Shown piece after piece: positions 53,824-62,462 of a DNA stretch of 64,000 nucleotides. Each line of letters starts with the position of its first letter. Position 1 is the first letter of the stretch. The position numbers and the translations under genes were made by a program. The notes under the pieces were generated by a model, which saw only the letters and a list, made by a program, of their open reading frames with translations, was not told the DNA's origin and made no database searches. Source of the DNA: Saccharothrix carnea (GTDB lineage Bacteria; Actinomycetota; Actinomycetes; Mycobacteriales; Pseudonocardiaceae); assembly GCF_003014735.1 (NCBI RefSeq), contig NZ_PYAX01000004.1, positions 186,001 through 250,000 of the forward strand, given 5' to 3'.

Positions 53824-56800
53824 ATGATGGCCTTCACCTGGAACGCCCCGGTGGGCCCGAGCTCGATGACGGGCAGCCGCCTGCCCACCGCGTTGCCGGT
53901 GGTGGCGTCGATGGTGAACGCGCCGCCGGCGCCGCGGATCTGGTTGCGCTCGCGGTCGGAGCGCTCCAACGCGGCGCGCACGGCCTGGCGGTTGGGCAGC
54001 TCGCCCTGTGCGAGCCCGTTGGCCGCGCGGCGGACCGCGTCCGAGGCGGCCAACAGGGCGTCGTGCATCATCACGCCCCACCCGTCGGCCAGGTCGGCGG
54101 TGTCGAAACCGAGCCCTTCGAACTTCTCGGTCAGCTGGGCGAACTCGGTGATGCCCATGGCACCGGCCGCGTCGGGGTCGACGTGCGGGGTGTAGACGAT
54201 GGTCAGGTCGGGCTCGTCGTCGCGGGGCCACAGGTCGCGCCTGGCCCGCAGCATCGAGGCGTCGGAGCCGGTGACGAGGGTGATGTTCTGCTCCAGCGCG
54301 CAGCCGCGCCCGCGCAGCTTGTCGATCAGCTCGTCCAGCAGCACCGCACGGCCCGCGTACAGCAGGGTGTTCGGGGCCCCGGTGACGCACAGGTCCTTGA
54401 GGATCTCCGAGAACTGGTTGGCCAACGACGCCTCGGTGTCGAACCGGCTCTCGATCGGGATCGACAGCGCGCCGCGCGCCGCGGCGGCCTTGAACTCGTC
54501 GTACAGCGTCGAGGTGTACAGGTCGTCCTCGTTGATGTCGTAGATCAGCATCGCCCGCGTCACGCCCTGGTCGGCCAGGTAGGACGCCAGCACGCCGATT
54601 TGGTTGCCGGTGGTGGAGCTGACCCGGGTGAACCCCTTGAGGTAGCGGGCGGGCTCGCCGTCGCCCGCGGGCTGCTCCAGGTGGAAGTCCGTGGCCGTGA
54701 CGACGGAGGCGACCATCGGCAGGTCGGCCGCCGAGAGCGCGCGGGCGGTGTGCTGGGTGTTGGTGGTGCTCTGGCCGACGCCGACCACGCCGACCAGTCG
54801 CTGCTCGTCGGCGAGTTCGATGAGCTGGTCGACCACCCGCCGCCACTCCTGCTGCCTGCTGCCGGGATTGGCCAGCAGCAGCCGCACCTTCGGTTCGAGC
54901 CCGCCTTCGTTCGCGGCGAGCTGGGCCACGTGGGCGCCTTCCAGCTGGGCCCGGACGCGCTGCCAGGTCACGCTGCCCACCTCGGTGGGCAGCAAGGGAG
55001 TGAGCACCGCGATCGTGACGTGCGGTTGGCCCTCGACCTTCCGGTTCTCCTCGAGGATGCGCCGCTGCACGTCGGCGAGCTGGTCGTCGAACACGTAGGA
55101 GCCGTCGGTGACGCCGACGCACTCGCCGCCGTGCTCGTACACGCCCTCGCCGCACCGGGTGAACAGCGTCACGGCGGCGACCGTCGCCGAGCCCAGCACG
55201 AGCGCCACCACCACGCCCAGCGCGGCCAGCCTGCGGCGTTTGCGGCGCACGGCCCGCTTCGGCGTGGGTGGCACGAAGCCGCGAGGTTTCGGCGGGCCGC
55301 TCAGCAGCTGCCGCCGGGCGGCACGGCCCCGCGTGGGCGTGCCGCCTTCCTCGGCCCTGGCTTCCAGCTTCGTGGCGGCCCGGAGGAAGTCGTTGCGGGC
55401 CACGCCGGGTTGCTGGGCGAGTGTCTTGAGGTCCCACGCCGCACTGGCGTAGAGGTCCGCGCGGTCGGCGGTGGACAGCGGGTCGGCGGCCGACCACAGC
55501 GCCGCCACGACGCGCGCGAGCGTGCGGCCCGGTTCCTCGGTGGTGGTGTGGCCGATGGCGGCGAGCACCCGTCCGGGGTCGGACTCGTCGGTGTCGAGAT
55601 CGTTGGGCGCGGCGGTGATGGCGTCCAGTTCGGCGAACCACGCCCGCGTGTCGGACAGCAGCGATTCCAGCCGGTGCACGACCGCGTCCACGTCCCGCAG
55701 CGCCAGCGCGTGGTAGTGCCGGTCCGCCTCGCGGCCGTGGTCGCGCAACCACGTGTGCACGGCCGTCCACCGCTCGGGCGTGGCGGCCAGGCGGCGCAGC
55801 AGCACGTGGCGCAGGGCGGGCAGCATGACCGCCCGGCCCGTGTCCGGGTCGCGGACCTGCACCACCACCGGCACGAGCCCCGCTCCCCCGCGCGGTGCGG
55901 GCACCAGTCCGCTGCGGGCCAGTTCGACGGCCTGCTCGACGTCCCGTGCGGCGGAGCACGCCTCCAGCGCCGCCAGGGTCGCTCCGTCCGGTGAGCCGAG
56001 CAGCTCGCGCAGCAGGCGTTCCTCGACGGTGACGGGGTCCTTGTCCACCGGGCCGCGCCACCGCGACGAGAGCAGTCGCTGCACCGATCTGGGCTCGCCG
56101 GTGTTGTCGCCGATGGCCTTGACGATCACGGCGGTCGCCGCCGGGTGGCCCGCGGTGAACCGGTAGACCTCGCCGGCCACGGCCCGGCGGGCGTTGAGCC
56201 GCGGTCCCGCGACGTCGGCGACCATGTCCTTGACCTCGTCGGGCGTCAGGTCCCGCAACGCCACCGGGTAGGAGTCGCTCTCGTAGTCCCCCTGCCGCCG
56301 TTCGACGTAGTCGTCGTAGCCGGCCTCCGCCGCGAACGGGATCTCCTGGTCCGCGGCGAGCTGCCGGGCCACCTCGCCGGCGCTGGTGGTGACCACGGTC
56401 AACGGGTCCGACTCGCCGCGCCGGGCGTCGGCCAGCGCCCGGTACAGCAGCCGGCCCGGCTTCGAGTCGATGTCGTCGAGCAGCAGCACGCAGTTCAGCG
56501 ACCACGTGCGCGCTCCGCGCCCGGTGGCGAACGCGGCCCGCAGGTCGGCCAGGAACGCCGCCCACAGCAGCTCCGTGGCCTCCTTGCGGTCGGCCTCGCT
56601 CGCGTCGTCACGGGTGAGCATGCTCAGCCGCACCAGCTCGTCGTAGGCCTGGTTGCCCGAGCCGTACCACTCCAGGCCCTGACCCAGCACGACGCGGCGT
56701 CCCCATCGCCGGGACACCAGGCCGTCCAGGATGAGGTTCGGCGCGAAGCGGGCGGCCGTGGTCACGCCCGGCACGTCGCCCACCACCGGCACCGCGCCGA

Positions 56801-57254
56801 CCACGTCCTCCGCCAGTGTGTCGAGGAACGTGCGGAGCTGGTCGACGCGGCGGGCGTTCTCCAGCTCCTGCCGGATCCGCAGTCGTGCGGCCTGGCCCGG
56901 TGTGTCGATCCGGGCGGCGATCGCGACCTGGGCGGTGACGAACCGCGGGAACGGGATCGAGCGGTAGCCGGCGGCGTTGCGGTTGAGGTCGAACGCCAGC
57001 AGCGACAGCACCTCCCACGCCGTGGTGGCCTTCAGCTCGCCGCAGTCGATCCGCGCGTAGGGGACGTTGCCGCGCAGGCCCTGCTCCAAAGAGTCCAGCA
57101 ACGCGGTCTTCCCGCAGCCCTTGGGACCGGTGAAGACCAGCACCGGCGCACGGCGGGTGACCGGGTAGCCGTTCGGCTCCGGCCGGGTGGCGAACTCGCG
57201 CACCAGCGAGACGGCCTCGTCCCTGCCGTGCAACCGTAACGCGCCATCAGCCAT
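53811..57254 (-). CDS. NTPase-transmembrane-periplasmic-binding-protein fusion receptor
   Basis: 1147 residues. A cytoplasmic P-loop NTPase domain has GPKGCGKT (43-50) and Walker B VLLLDDIDS near 256-264, followed by a winged-helix/helical region to about 640. Basic KRAVRRKRRR precedes one membrane helix (AALGVVVALVLGSATVAAV, about 674-694). An extracytoplasmic type I periplasmic-binding/ANF-receptor-like domain (about 725-1147, VTIAVLTPLLP, LVGVVGVGQSTTNTQ, AMLIYDINEDDLY) ends the protein. This joins an outside ligand sensor to a STAND-like ATPase in one chain. No transporter genes are nearby. ATG at 57254 with GGGGG five bases upstream. Confidence 0.8.
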   Translation of the reverse strand: MADGALRLHGRDEAVSLVREFATRPEPNGYPVTRRAPVLVFTGPKGCGKTALLDSLEQGLRGNVPYARIDCGELKATTAWEVLSLLAFDLNRNAAGYRSIPFPRFVTAQVAIAARIDTPGQAARLRIRQELENARRVDQLRTFLDTLAEDVVGAVPVVGDVPGVTTAARFAPNLILDGLVSRRWGRRVVLGQGLEWYGSGNQAYDELVRLSMLTRDDASEADRKEATELLWAAFLADLRAAFATGRGARTWSLNCVLLLDDIDSKPGRLLYRALADARRGESDPLTVVTTSAGEVARQLAADQEIPFAAEAGYDDYVERRQGDYESDSYPVALRDLTPDEVKDMVADVAGPRLNARRAVAGEVYRFTAGHPAATAVIVKAIGDNTGEPRSVQRLLSSRWRGPVDKDPVTVEERLLRELLGSPDGATLAALEACSAARDVEQAVELARSGLVPAPRGGAGLVPVVVQVRDPDTGRAVMLPALRHVLLRRLAATPERWTAVHTWLRDHGREADRHYHALALRDVDAVVHRLESLLSDTRAWFAELDAITAAPNDLDTDESDPGRVLAAIGHTTTEEPGRTLARVVAALWSAADPLSTADRADLYASAAWDLKTLAQQPGVARNDFLRAATKLEARAEEGGTPTRGRAARRQLLSGPPKPRGFVPPTPKRAVRRKRRRLAALGVVVALVLGSATVAAVTLFTRCGEGVYEHGGECVGVTDGSYVFDDQLADVQRRILEENRKVEGQPHVTIAVLTPLLPTEVGSVTWQRVRAQLEGAHVAQLAANEGGLEPKVRLLLANPGSRQQEWRRVVDQLIELADEQRLVGVVGVGQSTTNTQHTARALSAADLPMVASVVTATDFHLEQPAGDGEPARYLKGFTRVSSTTGNQIGVLASYLADQGVTRAMLIYDINEDDLYTSTLYDEFKAAAARGALSIPIESRFDTEASLANQFSEILKDLCVTGAPNTLLYAGRAVLLDELIDKLRGRGCALEQNITLVTGSDASMLRARRDLWPRDDEPDLTIVYTPHVDPDAAGAMGITEFAQLTEKFEGLGFDTADLADGWGVMMHDALLAASDAVRRAANGLAQGELPNRQAVRAALERSDRERNQIRGAGGAFTIDATTGNAVGRRLPVIELGPTGAFQVKAIIPVG

Positions 57255-57321
57255 GTGAACCCCCGCGGTGAGCACCCACAACCATGATCACGCAGGACGG
57301 ACGCGTTGTCACGGCATTGCG

Positions 57322-57356
57322 GGGGAACGCCGGCGTCGGTCGCGCCGGCGTTCCCC
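57322..57356 (-). terminator. Terminator of the GH43 galactanase gene
   Basis: GGGGAACGCCGGCG (57322-57335) pairs perfectly over 14 bp with CGCCGGCGTTCCCC (57343-57356), loop 7 bases. It lies 7 bp after the minus-strand stop at 57363. Confidence 0.75.
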
Positions 57357-57362
57357 GTCCGG

Positions 57363-58805
57363 TCAGACCCGGGTGAGTTGGAATTGCTGGTTCTGCCCCC
57401 CGTTGCACGGGTACTGCTTGAACTGCAGGTTCTCCTGCGAGCTGCTCGGCAGGTCCAGGCACTTGCCCGAGTGCCGGGCCACCAGCCTGGAGTAGCCGGA
57501 CCCGGCGTCGACCAGCGACCACTGCTGGTTCTGCCCGGAGTTGCAGCTCCACTGCACCACGGCCGCGCCGTCCGCGGTGCTGCTGTCGCTGACGTCCAGG
57601 CACTTGCTGGAGTGCCGTGCGATGAGCTGGTAGTAGTTCCCGCCCGCCGACTGGAGGCGGAACTGCTGGTTGTTGCCGCTGCCGCACGGGTACTGCATCA
57701 GCGCCGCGCCGTCGGCACCGCTCGCGTTGGCGACGTCGAGGCACTTGCCGGAGTGCCGCACCGCGATCCGGTGGTACGTCAGGGCCGCGGTGGTGATCGT
57801 GCCGGTCGCCGTGTCGATGACGATCTGGCCCGCGTTCGGCAGGGTCATGGTGGTGTTGTCGGAGAACGTGATCGGGAGCCAGACGTAGCTGGAGTCGCTG
57901 ACCGGTCCGCCCCACGCACCCGCCCAGCGGTCGCCCATGTACAGGTACGACGTCGTCTGGGTGCCCTGGATCGGCAGCACGTAGGCCGGTTGCGAGCGGT
58001 ACGTGGTGGAGTCGCCGACGTTGCGCATGGCGCTCCAGGGGCCGGACATGCCGGTGGCGGTGGCGTACTTGGCCTGGTTCGGCGACCAGCCCGTGGCGCC
58101 CGAGGTGAGCATGAAGTAGACGCCGTTGCGCTTGAACACCGCCGGTGCCTCGCGGTGCCCGCCCGGCCACGGGTTGCCGACCAGCTGGGCGATGCCGCGG
58201 TAGTCGGCGTTGAGGCGGTAGATGTGCAGGTCGTAGTTCTCCCGCGCGGCGGAGATCATGTACGCGGTGCCGTCGTCGTCCTTGTACAGCGTGATGTCGC
58301 GCGACATGTGGTTGAGCGGGCGGAAGCTGCCCTGGTAGGTGTAGTTGCCGTCCACTGTGGACGAGTAGGCCACGGCGGCGCGCGCTTCGCCGTAGTGCTG
58401 GCCGTTCTCCCAGTGCATCCACATGACGTACTGGCCGGTGGACGCGTTGTAGATGACCTTCGGGCGCTCCACCCAGGACGTGCGCAGCTCCGCGTGGCTG
58501 TTCTGGGTGAGGACGTTGTTGCGGAACTCCCAGGTCTTGAGGTCGGTCGAACGGTAGACCGACACGGCGCGGAACAGGTTGTCCGGGTGCCGGTTCTCGC
58601 CGAACCAGTAGTAGTAGCTCCCGACCTTGATCACGCCACCGCCGTGGGCCTGGACGAGGTTGCCGCTGGTGTCGGTGAACTGCACGCCCACGTCCACGGT
58701 GACCGGCGCGGCCTGCGCCGTGCCGCCGGGGACGAGCACGGCGGCCAGGCCGACGACCGCGGCGGTCACCGCCGCACGCCACCGCCTCGGAGACAAGCGG
58801 GACAT
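57363..58805 (-). CDS. Secreted GH43 exo-beta-1,3-galactanase-like enzyme with ricin-type lectin domain
   Basis: 480 residues. A twin-Arg-like basic N-terminus and hydrophobic signal peptide (about 1-32, ending GTAQA) come first. The GH43 five-blade propeller occupies about 35-340; HGGGVIKVGSYYYWFGE matches GH43 galactan 1,3-beta-galactosidases. A C-terminal ricin B/CBM13 trefoil has three repeats each with HSGKCLDV or HSSKCLDV and NQQF/NQQW. GH43-CBM13 proteins of this kind trim the backbone of type II arabinogalactan from plants. The ATG has AAAGGAG five bases upstream. A LacI-type operator lies 125 bp before the start. Confidence 0.85.
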   Translation of the reverse strand: MSRLSPRRWRAAVTAAVVGLAAVLVPGGTAQAAPVTVDVGVQFTDTSGNLVQAHGGGVIKVGSYYYWFGENRHPDNLFRAVSVYRSTDLKTWEFRNNVLTQNSHAELRTSWVERPKVIYNASTGQYVMWMHWENGQHYGEARAAVAYSSTVDGNYTYQGSFRPLNHMSRDITLYKDDDGTAYMISAARENYDLHIYRLNADYRGIAQLVGNPWPGGHREAPAVFKRNGVYFMLTSGATGWSPNQAKYATATGMSGPWSAMRNVGDSTTYRSQPAYVLPIQGTQTTSYLYMGDRWAGAWGGPVSDSSYVWLPITFSDNTTMTLPNAGQIVIDTATGTITTAALTYHRIAVRHSGKCLDVANASGADGAALMQYPCGSGNNQQFRLQSAGGNYYQLIARHSSKCLDVSDSSTADGAAVVQWSCNSGQNQQWSLVDAGSGYSRLVARHSGKCLDLPSSSQENLQFKQYPCNGGQNQQFQLTRV

Positions 58806-58929
58806 CTGGACTCCTTTGTCCGGCCCACAACGGGGAACGAACCAGCGACCGGCGTGGGCCCGATCGGCGCGCTGGCACTCCGGGTGGTGCACCCGGCCGC
58901 GGCGGTCGGCCGGCTCGAGGACCGCACGA

Positions 58930-58947
58930 GATGTTTGCGCAAACATC
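58930..58947. promoter_or_regulatory. LacI-family operator, perfect 18-bp palindrome
   Basis: GATGTTTGCGCAAACATC is a perfect palindrome with the central CG typical of LacI-family operators. It lies between the MFS gene and the galactanase gene, 125 bp before the galactanase ATG. It shares 15 of 18 bases with the site at 60936-60953. The regulator gene is not in the window. Confidence 0.75.
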
Positions 58948-58987
58948 ACTGCGGTCGAGCCAGTGTGGGAGCTGTGTCGTGCGGGTG

Positions 58988-60235
58988 TCAAGAGGAGGTC
59001 GACCGACTGACCTCGGGACGTTCCAACCGCAGCGAGCGCACTTCGGGCAGGAACAGGAGCAGCGCGCTGCCGAGCACCTGCCACCCGGCGGCGGCCACGA
59101 GCACCGTGCCGATGCCCACCGCCTCGGACACCGGGCCGGCCAGCGCGAGCCCGATCGGCCCGAGGGCGTACGCGCCGAGCAGCTCGTAGGCGGCGACCCG
59201 CGACAGCGCCCCGCGTGGCACCAGGGTCTGCTCGGTGGTGCGCCACAGCGCGTTGAACGTGCTGAGGCTGAACCCCACGGCGAACGCGGCCACCATGATC
59301 AACGGCAGCGGTGCGCGGGCGGCCAGCAGCACCAGCACGCCCACCCAGACCAACTGGACCACCGCGATCACCACCAGCGTGCGGCGGACGTGCAGGCGCA
59401 GCAGCACCACGCCGGCGAGGACGGCACCGGCGCCCTGCGCGGCGGCGATCGACCCCCACGCCCACGCGCCGCCCAGGTCGTTGCGCGCGACCACGGGCGC
59501 CAGCACCAGGTACGGCGCGATCACCATCAGGTTCCACAACGCCATCTGCAGCACGTTCGCCCACAGCCAGCGGCGGGTGCGGATCTCGGTCCAGCCCTCG
59601 CGCAGGTCGGCGAGCAGCCGGGTGCGCGGCACGCCCGTGCGCGGCGGCACCCGCACACCGGCCAGGAACACCGCGCTGAGCAGGTAGCTCACGCCGTCGA
59701 TCACCAGCACGACGCCCGAACCACCCAGCGCCACCAGCACGCCCGCGACAGCCGGTCCGGCCACGTCCGGGATGGACTTCGCCAGCCCCAGCACCGAGTT
59801 CGCCCGCTGGAGCCGGTCCTCGGGCACCAACTCGGCCGGCATCGCGGCCAAGGCGGGCTGGTAGAACGCCGCCGCACCGCCCCGGACTGCCGCCAGCAGC
59901 ATCATCGACCACAGCTCCGCCGTGCCGGTGAGCACCAGCGCCGCGAAGACGAACTGCGCGGCGGCGCACCCGAGGTCCGCGCCCACCATCACCAGCCGGC
60001 GCGGCACCCTGTCGGCCAGCACACCGCCCCCGACCAGGAACACCATCGTCGACACCACGCCCGACGCGAACACCAGCCCCAGGTCGCCCGCCGACGCCCC
60101 GGTGTCCAGCACCGCGAACGTCATGGCGACCGGGGCCATCGACGACCCGATCACCGACGTGGCGTAACCGAGGAAGAAGCGCCGGAAATTCCGGTCCGTC
60201 AAAAGCCCACTCGCACTCAGCACGCACCCCAACAT
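58988..60235 (-). CDS. MFS transporter
   Basis: 415 residues with about twelve membrane helices. The MFS loop motif GGGVLADRVPRRLVM lies between helices two and three, and the sequence resembles the MFS_3/enterobactin-exporter (EntS) group. Such proteins usually export drugs or small metabolites; sugar uptake is less likely. The ATG at 60235 lacks a clear ribosome binding site, and a GTG at 60241 or a GTG at 60223 is also possible. It is divergent from the VOC gene by 64 bp and upstream of the galactanase gene, but the operator between them suggests separate transcription. Confidence 0.85.
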   Translation of the reverse strand: MLGCVLSASGLLTDRNFRRFFLGYATSVIGSSMAPVAMTFAVLDTGASAGDLGLVFASGVVSTMVFLVGGGVLADRVPRRLVMVGADLGCAAAQFVFAALVLTGTAELWSMMLLAAVRGGAAAFYQPALAAMPAELVPEDRLQRANSVLGLAKSIPDVAGPAVAGVLVALGGSGVVLVIDGVSYLLSAVFLAGVRVPPRTGVPRTRLLADLREGWTEIRTRRWLWANVLQMALWNLMVIAPYLVLAPVVARNDLGGAWAWGSIAAAQGAGAVLAGVVLLRLHVRRTLVVIAVVQLVWVGVLVLLAARAPLPLIMVAAFAVGFSLSTFNALWRTTEQTLVPRGALSRVAAYELLGAYALGPIGLALAGPVSEAVGIGTVLVAAAGWQVLGSALLLFLPEVRSLRLERPEVSRSTSS

Positions 60236-60286
60236 ACGCACGCGGACCGGTCAGGAATCAAGAAGCGCCGGTCCTGTGCCCGCACC

Positions 60287-60299
60287 TAGCGTTGCGGCC
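60287..60299 (+). promoter_or_regulatory. -10 element of a leaderless transcript
   Basis: TAGCGT (60287-60292) is followed by exactly seven bases and then the ATG at 60300, and no ribosome binding site is present. This is the usual spacing for leaderless mRNA in actinobacteria. No clear -35 was found. Confidence 0.45.
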
Positions 60300-60929
60300 A
60301 TGGCAATCATCGAATCCGTCACCCTGGACGTGCCCGACACCGCGGCCGCCGAACGCTTCTACACCGCCGCCTTCGGCCTCGACGGCCAGGTCGGCTTCCG
60401 CACCTCGGACGCGCCCTCCACCGGCTTCCGCGGCTACACGTTGTCGCTCACGGTGGCGCAACCGTCCACCGTCGACAGCTTCGTCGCCTCCGCCCTCGAC
60501 GCGGGCGCCGCGGTGCTCAAGCCCGCCGCCAAGTCGTTGTGGGGCTACGGCGGCGCGGTGCAGGCGCCGGACGGTGCCATCTGGACCATCGCGACCTCGG
60601 CGAAGAAGGACACCGGGCCCGCCACCCGCGAGATCGACGGCCTCGTGCTCCTGCTGGGTGTCGAGGACATCGCCGCGAGCAAGAAGTTCTACGTCGAGCA
60701 GGGCCTGGTGGTGAGCAAGAGCTTCGCCCGCGTGTACGCCGAGTTCGACGCCGGGACGGGTCCGGTCAAGCTCGGCCTGTACCGGCGCCGCGCCCTGGCC
60801 AAGAACGCGGGCGTCCCGCCGGCGGGCGCCGGATCGCACCGGATCACCATCCGCGCCGACGCCGGCACGTTCACCGACCCGGACGGCTTCGCGTGGGAGG
60901 CCGTGCGGTCGGGACTCACCGCCAAGTGA
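60300..60929 (+). CDS. VOC (glyoxalase/bleomycin-resistance) superfamily protein
   Basis: 209 residues forming two VOC modules: IESVTLDVPDTAAAERFYTAAFGL at the start and VLLLGVEDIAASKKFYVEQGL near residue 115, each beginning the typical beta-alpha-beta unit. It may bind a metal or small molecule, but catalytic residues are not clear and the substrate is unknown. The frame is open a little upstream, but the leaderless ATG at 60300 begins the domain. It is separated from the AbfB operon by 119 bp with two operator-like sites. Confidence 0.8.
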   Translation: MAIIESVTLDVPDTAAAERFYTAAFGLDGQVGFRTSDAPSTGFRGYTLSLTVAQPSTVDSFVASALDAGAAVLKPAAKSLWGYGGAVQAPDGAIWTIATSAKKDTGPATREIDGLVLLLGVEDIAASKKFYVEQGLVVSKSFARVYAEFDAGTGPVKLGLYRRRALAKNAGVPPAGAGSHRITIRADAGTFTDPDGFAWEAVRSGLTAK

Positions 60930-60933
60930 ACTC

Positions 60934-60962
60934 TTGATGTTAACGCACACATCACCCATACT
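60934..60962 (+). promoter_or_regulatory. Promoter of the AbfB-GH43 operon
   Basis: TTGATG (60934-60939) and CATACT (60957-60962) are separated by exactly 17 bp. The LacI-type operator at 60936-60953 sits across the -35 and the spacer, so bound repressor would block RNA polymerase. The operon start lies 86 bp downstream. Confidence 0.6.
60936..60953. promoter_or_regulatory. LacI-family operator inside the AbfB operon promoter
   Basis: GATGTTAACGCACACATC is an imperfect palindrome (outer GATGT/ACATC intact). It matches the perfect galactanase operator at 58930-58947 in 15 of 18 positions and lies between the -35 and -10 of the operon. Confidence 0.65.
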
Positions 60963-60999
60963 CGCTGCGAACGTGCACTCTGGAGTCGCCCTGCCGCCT

Positions 61000-61017
61000 C
61001 TGTGTTAACGCTCACGA
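61000..61017. promoter_or_regulatory. Second operator-like half, AbfB operon leader
   Basis: TGTGTTAACGCTCACGAA repeats TGTTAACGCnCAC of the upstream site, 64 bp centre to centre and 32 bp before the ATG. It is less symmetric. Two spaced sites would suit looping or cooperative repression. Confidence 0.45.
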
Positions 61018-61048
61018 AGCGCCGACCACCGCAGATCGGAGCTCCTCG

Positions 61049-62446
61049 ATGCCACGCCGGACCGGCCCGCTCGGGCTCGCGCTGCTCGTCATCGCCTCGA
61101 CCCTCGCCCTGCCGGTGTCGTCGGCGGCGGCCGCCACGGTGCCGACCGGGGCGAGGTCGCTGGAATCGGTCAACTTCCCCGGCCGGTTCGTCCGGCACCT
61201 CGACCACCTGGGCCGGCTCGACCCCGTGACGTCCGGCAGCACGGCGCAGGCCAAGCAGGACGCCACCTTCACGGTGGTCAACGGCTTGGCCTCGCCGGCG
61301 TGCTACTCGTTCCAGGCGGCCAACGGGCAGTTCCTGCGGCACCGGGACTACCGGGTGCACCTGGAGGCGAACGCGGGCACGGCGCAGTTCCGCGCCGACG
61401 CGACGTTCTGCGCCGTCGCCGGTTCGGTCACCGGCTCGGTGTCGCTGGCCTCGTTCAACCTCCCGGACCGGCGGCTGCGGCACCGCGACTACGAGCTGTG
61501 GCTCGACCCCTACCAGGACACCGCGCAGTTCCGCGCCGACAGCTCGTTCCGGCTCACCGCGCCGTGGACGCCGAAGACCACCAAGGGGCCGGTGATCCCG
61601 GGGCTGTTCGCCGACCCGCACATCACCAACTTCAACGGCCGCTACTACCTCTACCCCACCACGGACGGGTATGCCGGGTGGGCGTCGCCGTACTACAAGG
61701 CGTTCTCCTCGACCGATCTGGTGAACTGGACCGACCACGGCGTGATCCTGGACCACGGGCCGGACGTCTCGTGGGCGGACAACTCGGCGTGGGCACCGGC
61801 CGTGGTCGCCAAGAACGGCCGCTACTACCTGTACTTCAGCGGTGGTGCGGCGTCCGGTGACACGGCCAAGCACCTGGGCGTGGCGGTGTCCGACTCGCCG
61901 ACAGGGCCGTTCCGCGACGCCCTCGGCAGGCCGTTGATCCGGGCGGGCACCTACTCGGGGCAGGCCATCGACCCCATGGTGTTCACCGACGACGACGGCC
62001 GGTCGTACCTGTACTGGGGCAACGGCACCGCCTACGTCGTCCCGCTCAACGCCGACATGACCTCGTTCGACCCCGCCAAGGTCCGCGACATCACCCCCAC
62101 GGGCTACCGCGAGGCGTCGTTCGTGGTCAAGCGCAACGGCACGTACTACTTCATGTGGTCGGAGAACGACACGCGGGACGAGGACTACCGGGTCGCCTAC
62201 GCCACCGGCCCCTCGCCGCTCGGCCCGTGGACCAAGCGCGGTGTCGTGCTCCAGAAGCGGCTGGACCTCGGCATCAAGGGACCCGGCCACCACTCCGTGG
62301 TCAAGGCGCCCACCGGCGACACCTGGCACGTCGCCTACCACCGCTTCGCCGTGCCGGCCGGCAACGGCACCAACCGGGAGGTGACCGTCGACCGCCTGAC
62401 CTTCAACGCCGACGGCACCATCGCCCCGATCGTCCCCACCCCGTGA
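61049..62446 (+). CDS. Secreted AbfB-GH43 glycosidase (arabinofuranosidase-like)
   Basis: 465 residues. A signal peptide (1-29, ending AAAAT) precedes an N-terminal AbfB beta-trefoil (about 36-172), with three repeats of the type SVNFPGRFVRH and RADATF or RADSSF. The GH43 catalytic domain follows (about 180-455): GLFADPHITNF supplies the Asp base, AIDPMVFTDDDG the second Asp and REASFVVKRN the Glu acid. It would remove arabinofuranose from arabinan or arabinogalactan side chains outside the cell. GGAG lies upstream of the ATG. The next GH43 gene follows after 16 bp in the same operon. Confidence 0.87.
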   Translation: MPRRTGPLGLALLVIASTLALPVSSAAAATVPTGARSLESVNFPGRFVRHLDHLGRLDPVTSGSTAQAKQDATFTVVNGLASPACYSFQAANGQFLRHRDYRVHLEANAGTAQFRADATFCAVAGSVTGSVSLASFNLPDRRLRHRDYELWLDPYQDTAQFRADSSFRLTAPWTPKTTKGPVIPGLFADPHITNFNGRYYLYPTTDGYAGWASPYYKAFSSTDLVNWTDHGVILDHGPDVSWADNSAWAPAVVAKNGRYYLYFSGGAASGDTAKHLGVAVSDSPTGPFRDALGRPLIRAGTYSGQAIDPMVFTDDDGRSYLYWGNGTAYVVPLNADMTSFDPAKVRDITPTGYREASFVVKRNGTYYFMWSENDTRDEDYRVAYATGPSPLGPWTKRGVVLQKRLDLGIKGPGHHSVVKAPTGDTWHVAYHRFAVPAGNGTNREVTVDRLTFNADGTIAPIVPTP

Positions 62447-62462
62447 TCAAAGGAGATCACCC

